From Ceratotherium simum simum (Eukaryota; Chordata; Mammalia; Perissodactyla; Rhinocerotidae), in contig NW_004454177.1 in assembly GCF_000283155.1 (NCBI RefSeq), positions 7,811,417-7,875,416 on the forward strand: a DNA stretch of 64,000 nt, written 5' to 3'. This document shows positions 35,260 to 45,120 of the stretch, piece by piece. Both the position numbers and the translations under genes were made by a program. The notes under the pieces are model-generated. The model saw only the letters and a list, made by a program, of their open reading frames with translations, was not told the DNA's origin and ran no database searches. Every line of letters begins with the position of its first letter. Position 1 is the first letter of the stretch.

Positions 35260-36950
35260 CCACTTCTTTTCTCTCAGAACTGAAAAATGTTATGACATTT
35301 CCATCTGGCCTTGTGGTTTCAGATGAGAAATCCTCTGTCATTCAAATTGGTGGGGGTTTTTTATAGGTAATGTATAATTTCTCTCTGACTTTTTAAAAGA
35401 TTTTTTTCTTTGCCATCAGTTTTCAGAAGTTTATGGTATTTCTTCGTATGGATTTCTTTTAGTTTACTCTAGTTGAGGTTCACTCAGCTTCATGAACCTG
35501 ATTGTTTTTGTCTTTCACCAATTCGGAAAGTTTTCAGCTATTATTTTTTCTGGGACTCCAATGATATGAATGTTAGATATTTGTTATATAAATCCTGAGA
35601 CTGCTCTTTTTTTTAATCTATTTTCTCTTTATTGTTCAGATTGAATAAATTCTATTAATTTGTCTTCAAGTTCATGGCTTCTGTGCTCTATCATCTCCAC
35701 TCTGCCGTTGATTCCATCCAGTAAATTTTTTATTCAAGTTGTTGTATTTTTGAGTTCTATAATTTCTGTTTAGTTCTTTTTTATAACATATAATTTCTTT
35801 GCTGAGATTGTCTATCTTTTTTATTGTTTCAAGAGAGTTTGTAATTGATTATTGGAGCATTTTTATGAGTTGCTTTAAAATTCTTGTCAGATAATTCCAA
35901 CATCTCAGGATTAGCATCTGTTAATTGTCTTTTCTCTTTCAAGTTGTGATTCTCCTGGCTCTTAGTATGAAGGATGATTTTTTATTGTATCCTGGACATT
36001 TTGGTTATTATATTAAGGGACTCTTGATCCTATCTAAATCTATTTTAGCAAGAAGTTACCCTTTTTATGTTTAGCATATAGGTTCTGCCCTACTTTTGTA
36101 GCATTATTTCTAAGGAAAATTTAGTTTTCTGAGTCCTTGCAATGTCATTTTGACCTGCTTTGTTCCTCTAGTGCTGTGAGGACACTTGCTCAGTGCCTGC
36201 TAGCACTGTCTGCCGTAGCAGAAGTTACTTCCTTGGGCCACCTGCTGTTACTGGGAGACATTTGGTGGAGGATAAGAGAAAAACCCTTGGCCTGGTGTCC
36301 CTATGCCTCTAAGTGGAAGGCAGGGAGACGCAGGGCTTCACTGCTGTTGCCACTGTTGATGGATGGGATAACCCACCAGTGCCCCAGGTGTGTAATGGGA
36401 GCTTGAACAGCCCAGGGCTTCCCCGGTGCTGGTGGATTAGACCACCCACTGAGCCTGGCTTATGGAGCAGGGACTGGATGGCCTGGGGGTTTCTGCTGCT
36501 GCTGTAAGCAGAACAGACCACCTACCCAGGTCCTGGTCGTGGAGCAGGGTTGAGGTGGCTGTGTCTTCACTGCTGCCACTGCCAGGTTCCCACTTATGGA
36601 GCAGGGATTGAGGTTCCCCACCAGAACTTTGTGGGGCTTCCCTTTTCTTGGTCCTCTGGCCAGACAGAGGGGCTTTTCTTTCTTTTTCTTTATCTTTGTC
36701 TATGCCTGTCCATGGTTCTGGGTTGTAGGCCACTCCAGTGCCCAGTTCACGGTCTTTAGGAGACAAAAAGAAAACCCAGGGAACTCACCACATTGTCATT
36801 CCTCAAGTCTTAAGGTCTCTAGCCAGTCTGCCTTTTTCTTTACAGGTTTCAGAGACCTTTTTTCATTGTCTGTTTAATAATTTCTGGGTATTTAGTTATA
36901 TTTAGAGGAGGAACAGGGAAAAGTCAATCTATATTATCTTGTTCTGGAAC
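35260..36950 (-). mobile_element. L1 5'-UTR-like segment with GC-rich tandem units
   Basis: 35290-36130 is T-rich antisense text of a kind repeatedly found with old mammalian L1 5' ends ('tgtatcctggacattttggt', 'ttgtcagataattccaacat'). 36300-36650 is GC-rich and built of degenerate units of about 75 bases: 'cttcactgctgttgcc' at 36339, 'cttccccggtgctgg' at 36418, 'tttctgctgctgctg' at 36489, 'cttcactgctgcc' at 36565. L1 5' UTRs hold the internal promoter and in several mammals are built of tandem monomers. Whether this belongs to the preceding or a separate L1 is not resolved. Confidence 0.5.
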
Positions 36951-37390
36951 TGAAACTCCAGAAAGCAATGTAATTTTGACTTCATATTCAGGTCTTTAAT
37001 CCATCTGAAATTCACCATTTTATTTGGTGTTAGGCGAGACTCAAGTGATTTTTTTTCCCATATGGATATCCAATTTTCTTGGCACCATTTTTGAAAAGTC
37101 TGTCTTTTATCTAATTCTCTGCAGGGCTCACCTCTGTGCTATATCAAGAGTCTATTGCTCGCCTTGCTATTCTATATCATTGCTCTATTTTACTAACCCT
37201 GCACCAATACAACTACCACCCTAATTATCATATCTTTTATAGTAAGTCTTGATATATGATGCAAATATTCTAGCAAATGTTTTTTATATTTATTTTGTAT
37301 CCAGCAAACTTGTTAAAATTCTCTTATTAAATTAAAAAATTTATCTACGGAATATTTTTAAATTCTTTATGGGCACAGTTATAACATTTT

Positions 37391-37637
37391 GTGTGTTTGT
37401 GTGTGTGTGAGGAAGATTAGCCCTGAGCTAACATCCACTGCCAATCCTCCTCTTTTTGCTGAGGAAGATTGGCCCTGGGCTAACATCCGTGCCCATCTAC
37501 CCCTACTTTATATGGGAAACTGCCACAGCATGGCTTGACAAGCAGTGCACTGGTCCACACCCAGGATCCGAACCTGTGAACCCTGGGCCACCAAAGCAGA
37601 GTGCACGAACTTAACCACTATGCCACCAGGCCGGCCC
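37391..37637 (-). mobile_element. equine SINE (ERE), minus strand, first of a tandem pair
   Basis: A GT-rich tail, two 'gaggaagatt' units and a head ending 'ccaccaggccggcccc'. Target copies 'cacagttataacatttt' (37374-37390) and 'cacaattatatcatttt' (37638-37654) differ at two places. About 20 bases of head sequence carry a small internal duplication ('gaacctgtgaaccctggg'). Confidence 0.93.
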
Positions 37638-37656
37638 CACAATTATATCATTTTTT

Positions 37657-38009
37657 CATGACCTACTAATGGGTCTTTTGTTTTGTTTTGTTTTGTTTTG
37701 TTTTGTTTTGTTTTTGTGAAGAAGATCAGCCCTGAGCTAACATCCATGCCAATCCTCCTCTTTTTGCTGAGGAAGACCGGCCCGGAGCTAATATCTATTG
37801 CCAATCCTCTTCCTTTTTTTTCCTTTTTCTCCCCAAAGCCCCAGTAGATAGTTGTATGTCATAGTTGCACGTCCTTCTAGTCGCTGTATGTGGGAGGCTG
37901 CCTGAGCATGGCTGGACAAGTGGTGCATCAGTATGCGCCCGGGATCTGAACCCAGGCCGCCAGTAGAGGAGCACACGCACTTAACTGCTCAGCCACGGGG
38001 CCAGCCCCC
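37657..38009 (-). mobile_element. equine SINE (ERE), long subtype, with odd tail
   Basis: Long-subtype ERE with the 'gtagatagttgtatgtcata' segment, as at 3361. Direct repeats 'aattatatcattttt' lie at 37641-37655 and 38010-38024, one of them being the right-hand target copy of the preceding ERE. Between the left copy and the (TTTTG)n tail (37675-37711) there are about 18 extra bases, 'catgacctactaatgggt', unlike a simple ERE end. Confidence 0.92.
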
Positions 38010-38330
38010 AATTATATCATTTTTAAATGATAACTTTTTTTTCCCTTTCAATCATTTTTGGGGGGTTGGGTTGAGGGAGAGGGAAAGTTCTTTCTGTTCT
38101 GGCCAAACCTCTAGTACAATGTTGAATTCTAGAAGTAGGGGCAGTGGAATTCCTTGTCTTGTTCTTGCTTTCAAAAGGAAATCTCCCAGAGCTTCACCAT
38201 TAAGTATGATGTTTACTATAGGTTTTGGTAGATATATTTTATCAAAACAAAGAGGTTTCCCTGTATTTCTACTTAGCTAAGTGTGTTTCTTTTTTATTGT
38301 GAATGGATAGTAAATTTTATTTAAAAAAAT

Positions 38331-41150
38331 AAAAGGATAGAAAAAGACATACTATGCTAACAGTAGTTAAAAGAAAGCTAGAGTACTAATATTAGTATCA
38401 GACAAAGTAGATTTCGTAGCAAAGACTATTACCATGGATAAAGACCATTATGTCATACTAATGAAGGGGTCAATTTGTCAATAGGATATGACAATCCTAA
38501 ACATTTATGCACCTAGTAATAGAGTTTCAAAATACATGAAACAAAGATGGATAGAACTAGGAAGAGAATAGATAAATCCACAAGAATACTTGGAGACTTC
38601 TCTTGGAGATTTTGTCCTCTCTTAATACGTGATGAAACAAGTGACAGAAAATCATCAGTGATATAGAAGACTTGAACAGGACTATCAAACAACTTGACCT
38701 AACTGACATCTATAGAATATTCCATCCAATAATAGTAGAATACACATTCTTTTTAAATGCACATGGAACATTTATCAAGGTAGATTATAGTTAGGCCCAT
38801 AAAATGAATCTAAATAAATTTAAAAGGATTCAAGTCATATAAAGTATGTTCTCTGACCAAAATGAAAGTAAATAGGAATCAAAAACAAAAAAATCTGGAA
38901 AATTCTGAAAATTAGGCATCTAAATAACACATTTCTAAATAACCTATGAGTCAAAGAAGAAACCAAAGGAGAAAGTCATAAACATTTTAGAACTCAATGA
39001 AAATGAAAACACAACATATCAAAATTTATGGGATACCTTTAAGGCACTACTTAGAGAGAAATTTATACCACTAAATGCCAATTTTAGAAAAGAAGAAAGA
39101 TCTCAAATTCATGACATCAGCATCCACCTTAAGAAATTTTTAAAAAATCATATGAAACCTAAAGTAAGCAGAAGAAAGGAAATAGTAAAGATCAGAAGAT
39201 TACAGTGAAAATTAATGAAATATAGACATAAAAATCAATAAAATCAACAGCTTCTTTTTTAATAAATGTATTATATATTTTTTTATATGTAATAAATTAA
39301 TAAATATTTTTAATAATGATAAAATTGATAAACCTCTAACCAGGCTACATAAGGGGAAAAAAAGCAACAAGACTCAAGTTACCAATACCAGATATGAAAA
39401 GGTGACATCACTACAGAGTCCACAGTTATTAAAAAGATAATAGGGGACTATTATGAACAATTTAAGCTAATAAATTTAATAACAAATGAAATGAAAAATT
39501 CCTTGAAAATCACAAACTCTCAAACCTTATTCAAGAAGAAATAGCCTGAATAGCCCTGTATCTGTTAAAGATATTAAATTTGCAGGTAAAAATCTTCCAA
39601 CAAAGCAAACTCCAGGCCCAGATGGCTTCATCTGTGAATTCTGCCAAATGCTGAAGGAAGATATGACTTATTCTATTCAAACTCTTCCAGAAAATTGAAA
39701 AGGAGGGAATACTTCCCAACTCATCCTATAAAATCAGCAGTACCATGATAACAAGTCCAAACAAAAACATTACAGAAAAAGAAAACTACAGAACATCATC
39801 CCTCATAAACATAGATGACATAATCATAAACAACATTTTAGAAAATCAAATCAACAACAATATATCCTGACCAAGCACAGTTTATCCCATGAATGCAAAG
39901 TTGATTTAACTTTTTAAATGAATCTATATAATTCACCATATTAACAAACTAAAAGAGAAAAACCATATGATTATCTCAATAGATGCATGAAAAGCATTTG
40001 ATAAGATCCAGCATCCATTTCTGATCTAAAAAAAAAAAAGAAAAAAAACTCTCAGCAAACTGATAAGTAGAAAGTAACTTCCTCAACCAGATAAAAGGCA
40101 TCTACAAAAACCTCTAGTCAACATCATAATGATGAAAGACTGAATTCTTTCCCTTCTAAGATTAGGAACAAGACAAGAATATTCACTCTCACTACTTCTA
40201 TTCAATATATTAGTTCCCAGCCAGTGCAATAAGGCAAGAAAAAGAAATAAAAGGCATCCAGATTGGTAAGGAAGTAGTAGAACATCTTCACTTACACATA
40301 TGATATGATTGTCTATATCGAAAGTGGTATACGATCTACCAAAAAAAATAGTTACTGAGACTAATAAGTGAATTTAGCAAGGTTGTAGGTTGCAAGACCA
40401 ATATACAAAATTCAATTGTATTTCTGTATACTAGCAAAGAATAATCAGAAATTGAAATAATTTTAAAAACATAGAAGCATCAAAATATGAAATACTTAGG
40501 TATAAAACTGACAAAATATATGCAAAACCTGTCACTGAAAACTACAAAATATTGCCAAAAGAAATTAAAGAAGACCTAAATAAATGGAGAGATAAAACTT
40601 GTTCATAGGTTGAAAGGCTAAATATTGTTAAAAAGTGTCAATTATCCTTGAATAGATTCAGCACGATCTCTACTTAAAATGGCAGAAGGCTTTTTTTGTA
40701 GATATAGACAAGCTGATTCTAAAGTCATATACAAATGTAAAAAGTGTAGACTAGCCAAAATGAATTTTAAAAAGAAGAGCAAAGTTGGAGAGCTAACACT
40801 ACCTGTCCTAAGATTCAATATAACTAAAAAAAAAAAGACAATATAAAGCTACAGCAATCAAGATAGTGTGATGTTGGCATCAGGACACACAAATAGAACA
40901 ATGGAACAGGATGGAGAATCTAAAAATTACATACTCACACATAAATTATTTTTGACAAACTGCAAAAACAATTCAGTGGAGGAAGGATACTTTTTTCAAC
41001 AATTGGATATCCATTTGCAAAAAAGTGAATTCCAACCCATATGCAAAAGAAAATTCAAAATAGATTATATACCTAAATGTAAAACTGAAAACTATGAAAA
41101 TTTTAGAAGAAAACATAGTAGAAAATCTACTTCTTTGGATATCATACACT
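38331..41150 (+). mobile_element. old L1 ORF2, plus strand, 3'-incomplete
   Basis: Starts in the endonuclease half of ORF2 ('atatagaagacttgaacagg', 'acatctatagaatattccat', 'taggcccataaaatgaatct'). It passes through the RT region ('caggcccagatggcttcatc', 'caatagatgcatgaaaagca') to the C-terminal part near 41100 ('tgtaaaactgaaaactatga'). The 3' UTR is missing. Dense stops in all frames. It meets the preceding minus-strand L1 head to head. Confidence 0.85.
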
Positions 41151-41879
41151 GTTTTTATTCTTTTAGTACTGGATAACGTTTGCTGGTAATCATCTTCAAT
41201 TTCCACCTTCTTCTGTGCCTATCCCCATATCCCAGGAGTTGGAAACCTGGAAACTACATTTCTCAGACGCCTTGAGGCTAGCTTTTGAATTGCAATTTAT
41301 GTTCTACCAATGAACATATGCATGTACAATTTGGAGAGCAGGAAGGAGGAAATGCTTCTTTTTTCTTTGACAATGGTGATGGGTGATGTGTGGGTTGTGG
41401 AAAACATGAATTTTTGCAGCAGTTGGACCCTGCATTCCACTGCCATTCTGACTTTTGCTCCTCCAATTTTTCCAATGATGTAGTAAACTCCTAGTTCCCC
41501 ATATTAAATTTTTTTGTTCTTGAAATACTTTGTTTCTGTTTTCCTGTGCTGAATCATGATGAATATATTCTAAAAAATACAAGATATGTGCTTAAATTAT
41601 CAAAGCCAAATGTTAGTATCTTAATCTTCATATCATACAACACAAAGATCTTAGAACGCTTTAGCTCCACTAATTCTATATTTTTAAATTTAAGTCACAA
41701 GACCTTATTGTTACTGCTTTGTATATTCAATGTTCATGTGGACTTACCCACTTATTTACAACCTTCCTTTCTCTTGATTCTTTTCTGCATTTGGCACCGT
41801 CTTTCTAGAATCCTTTTCTTTCTGCCTGAGATGTATCATTTAGAATTTTTTTTACTGTGGGTCTGTTGATGACAAGTCT
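41151..41879. repeat. old interspersed repeat plus unassigned flank
   Basis: 41220-41545 shares a layout with 59421-60165: a 'aaactacatttctcagacgc' block near the start and a 'tttctgttttcctg' type end. Both look like copies of one old mammalian repeat, family not named. 41546-41879 is unassigned and T-rich. Confidence 0.4.
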
Positions 41880-42560
41880 GTTTTGTTTACCTAAAAATGT
41901 CTTTATTTTGTCCTGAGCATTGAAAGATATTTTCACTGGGTGTAGAATTATTCATTAGCTATTAATTTTTGTCAACCTATTAAAGACATTATTCCTCTGC
42001 CGTCTAACTTCCTTTATTATTGTTGAGAAGTCAGCAATTAGTCTAACTCTCATTCACGTGAAAACAAGCTGCCTTTCTCTCATGACTACTATTAAGATTT
42101 CCTCTTTGTCTCTGGTGTTCTATGATGTGTCTAAGTGTTTTTTATGCCTGAATTGAGGTTTATAAGGCTTCTTGAAATGTGGATTTATGACATTCATTGG
42201 TCCTCAAGATTCTTATCCACTATTTCTTCAAATATTGTTTCTGTCCTATTTTCTCTCTCCTCTCCTGGGATTCTGATTAAATGTATGTTAGACCTTCTCA
42301 TTCTATTCTGTATATCACTTAACTACTCTTCTGCATTTTCTACCTTTCTGTCTTTTCATGTCATACATAGGCTACTTTCTTCCGAGATATCTTCCAGTTT
42401 ACCAATTCTTTCTTCAGTTGTGTTTAATCTGCAGTCAGACTCATCCTTTGGGTTTTTAATTTTAGTAGTTGTATTTTCAGAAGTTCTATTTTTAAAAAAA
42501 ATCTACTGTGTCATCTTTATAGTTTCCTGCTCATACAAATATATGCACACTTCTTTCTTA
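41880..42560 (-). mobile_element. L1-associated 5'-type segment, minus strand
   Basis: Antisense text in the order seen at 14790-15250: 'gtctttattttgtcctgagc', 'ttattgttgagaagtcagca', 'ttctatgatgtgtctaagtg', 'ctcctgggattctgattaaa'. Old and disrupted. No coding capacity. Confidence 0.55.
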
Positions 42561-42990
42561 GTTCTTTAAACAGAGTGTCACACTGACCATTTCCCTTCCA
42601 AGAATAAGAGATTTATTTACTCAGCTGATGGAAATGTTATTGTCTGACAGTCTCTTTGGAATTTGCCTTGATTGAAAAGAGGTTCCTTATCTTAGTTGAA
42701 AAGAGATTTCTCCTAGGGGTGATCCATATCCAAGGACTGGTTGCCATGGGGATTTAAAGACATGACTCCTTCCCTCCAATTCAGGACATCTCTGAAGAGC
42801 CATCCTGGCTTCAGCGTTCTTCCTGATGTTGGCTGAGGCCTTGATGAGATTACACCCCAGCCTGACTTCTCCCTCTGCCCAATCCTGCTTTCTTTCCTTT
42901 CCTCCACAGGTGTTGACACCCAATAAACTTTCTAAACTCTGATGTCTATCTCAGAGTCTGATTCCCTGGGAATCCAAGCTGTAACCAGAG
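42561..42990 (+). repeat. LTR-like fragment
   Basis: 42750-42985 has the form of an old LTR end: 'tccacaggtgttgacaccca' followed by the polyadenylation signal in 'cccaataaactttctaaact' and a 'gattccctgggaatccaagc' terminus. Family not named. No internal retroviral sequence is attached. Confidence 0.45.
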
Positions 42991-43925
42991 TAAGCATAGT
43001 TGTTCTAGTCCTTATAGAGATGTTTCTATTGTTTTTTGTTTCTGCCTTTTTTCACTTATTATTTTTTTTCTTTGTGACCTAGTTATCTTTGATTTTTGAT
43101 ACCTGTTATATTTAAAATAATTATTTGTAATATTTGAGGCCAAGGCTAGTAGTGCTTTCCTTTGGAGACACTTTGTGTTGCTTCTTCCAAGTGCTATTAA
43201 TCTATCAGTATAGGACCACCCTATACCAAGTTCATGCCCTAAGGCACCCTGGACCACCTAGGAGATGTGAAGCAAGACTGCAAATATAGAGGAGGGCTAG
43301 ATTCCTTCTGGTTCACATTTATGCAAGCTTGTTGTGGAACATGTCACCTATTAGGCTTCAACCTTGTACAGATCTTGGATTTTGATTTCTGTCACTTTTT
43401 GTCCATAATGACTTCAAAACAAAAGTTTAAAATTCCCCAAATTGGCCAATGCTTTCAAGGCAAAAAAAAAAATCTCTTCCGTGTTGCCTTTACCTCTCAA
43501 GTTTTCCCTTAATTTTTCCTGGTAATTCCATACTATCTTGTTATCTATTTGGTACTTTTAAGAAGACTTTTAGTTTCTTCTCAATAGGTAATTAGATCCA
43601 AATAACCTGGCCCACTATTATGGAAAGCTAGAAGCACTTGTCCCACAAAATTCATGCAGATATTTTTGAAATATTAAATATCCAAGAGTAGCAGGAAAAC
43701 AATTCAGAGAGCCAGAATCTAGCAGTGGCTACTGGTTTGCTTTTTTCAAAAAGACTGTAAGCTTCCTTCTGGGCTCAGAGGAAAGGACTGCCAAGATGAA
43801 TGAGTGATGCCTGCCATGGTCACAGGAGGTGGTGAGCCACAGAAGGGGCAATCCTTGGACCAGATAATTCTGAAAATCTCTTCCAATTCTCTGGGCCTCT
43901 GAATTTATGAATATAAAGAGCCATT
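42991..43925. other. unassigned sequence
   Basis: T-rich first 150 bases, then single-copy-like text with no recognisable gene or repeat. Confidence 0.35.
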
Positions 43926-44420
43926 TAGCCCCTAAACTTCAGCTAATCCTCTCATTTTTTAAACTCCTTGGACTGAGTTTAAGGCTCTCCCCGCTCTTGT
44001 CCCAACCTATATTTCCAGACCCTCCCACTGGTACAGCATATGCACCACAGGCCACAGCCAACTGGACTCTTTGTCTTTCCCTAAACATCCTCCAAGCTTT
44101 CTATCTCCAGCAACTTGACTCAGAGTTTCACTGCCTGGAACACTTGCTCCCCATGTACACACACAGAAATTCTAGACATTCTTCTAATCTAGCTCAAATG
44201 CCACCTCCTCCCTAAAGCTCTCTTTGGTCTCCCTAGTGGTTTGCTCCTTCCTTTGATCTCTCAGAGCGTCTGAAACATTTCCAGAAACCTTGGCCTGTCT
44301 CTCTCTTTTTTCCATGTTATTTGGGTCTTTGTTTCATCTCTTGTCCTATATTGTTAGGTGCAAGAGGCTCGGGCTGGGACTGCTTTATCTTTATACCTAA
44401 TATAGCTTGATACTTATTGT
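43926..44420 (+). repeat. L2/CR1-type LINE fragment
   Basis: The order 'ctccttggactgagtttaag', 'ccctcccactggtacagcat', 'ctcaaatgccacctcctccc' and 'gaggctcgggctgggactgc' follows the L2 3' region. Diverged and non-coding. Confidence 0.65.
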
Positions 44421-45067
44421 GTCCCCTTCCAGGGGAGAGATCTCTGATAAAGGGGAAAAGTCTTATTCCTCGGTGTTATTCATCCTTCAGACTTTTGGCG
44501 GTAGGGACTGCTAACATTCCAAGGGGTAACTGTAGATCCTATGAGCTGTGCCCACCTCTCCCCAGGGTCCTGGAACAGCTGTTTTTAGGGCTCCATACTG
44601 AAACACAGAAGGCAGGACCAGGCACCTCCTGTTTTTGGATGCCAGGACACGAAGGCAGGAGTAGGGCATGCCTGGGTTGCTGTCGCCCACCAGCAGCAGT
44701 GCTGGCCAGGCCAAGCACAGTTGAGCATTTAAAATACATTAAAGGCCTGCTCCCTTTGAAGTTGGAAACTATCTCTATTTAATCAGAGAGAAACAACTTT
44801 TCAAAAGATTTTTTCCCCTCTTTTTTACCTTCAGCTTGCTGGCTTCTCCTGTGGTTAGTAGCATGAATAAAACATGCATATCCCAATTAAATCTTGATTT
44901 AATTTCACTTCTTTGCAAAGCTGATGAACTCCAGTGCTTTCATAAAGACACTGAGCATTAGCATTCTTTTGTTATGCACAATCCATTCGGAGGAACAAGG
45001 GGCTAAAAATAATCAGCTGCCTCTCTCCTGGCCTTGCCAAGCTCTCAGTGAGTTAGGGAGAAAGGAA
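44421..45067. other. single-copy stretch with candidate conserved element
   Basis: 44740-45040 is repeat-free with 'attaaatcttgatttaattt' and 'agcattagcattcttttgtt', a texture typical of conserved noncoding DNA. A short plus-strand frame (44417-44782) shows no domain and overlaps antisense frames. Confidence 0.35.
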
Positions 45068-45068
45068 A

Positions 45069-45078
45069 ACACACACAT

Positions 45079-45118
<40 letters not shown>
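45069..45118. repeat. (CA)n microsatellite
   Basis: About 25 CA units with a single interruption (ATG) near 45077. The longest dinucleotide repeat in the window and likely polymorphic. Confidence 0.97.

Positions 45119-45120
<2 letters not shown>

Larger units (their letters stand above)
36955..38330 (-). mobile_element. old L1 ORF2 fragment, minus strand
   Basis: Complement of the middle of ORF2: 'ggtctttaatccatctgaaa', 'gtatccagcaaacttgttaa', then after two EREs 'ctagtacaatgttgaattct', 'accattaagtatgatgttta'. It overlaps the ORF2 portion already present at 34600-34820, so it is a separate L1 copy. It ends against a plus-strand L1 near 38330. Confidence 0.8.

Noticed and set aside
33261..41150. 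Single L1 with a 5' inversion by twin priming
   Set aside because: The inverted and direct parts contain overlapping ORF2 regions, which twin priming does not produce. Separate insertions fit better.
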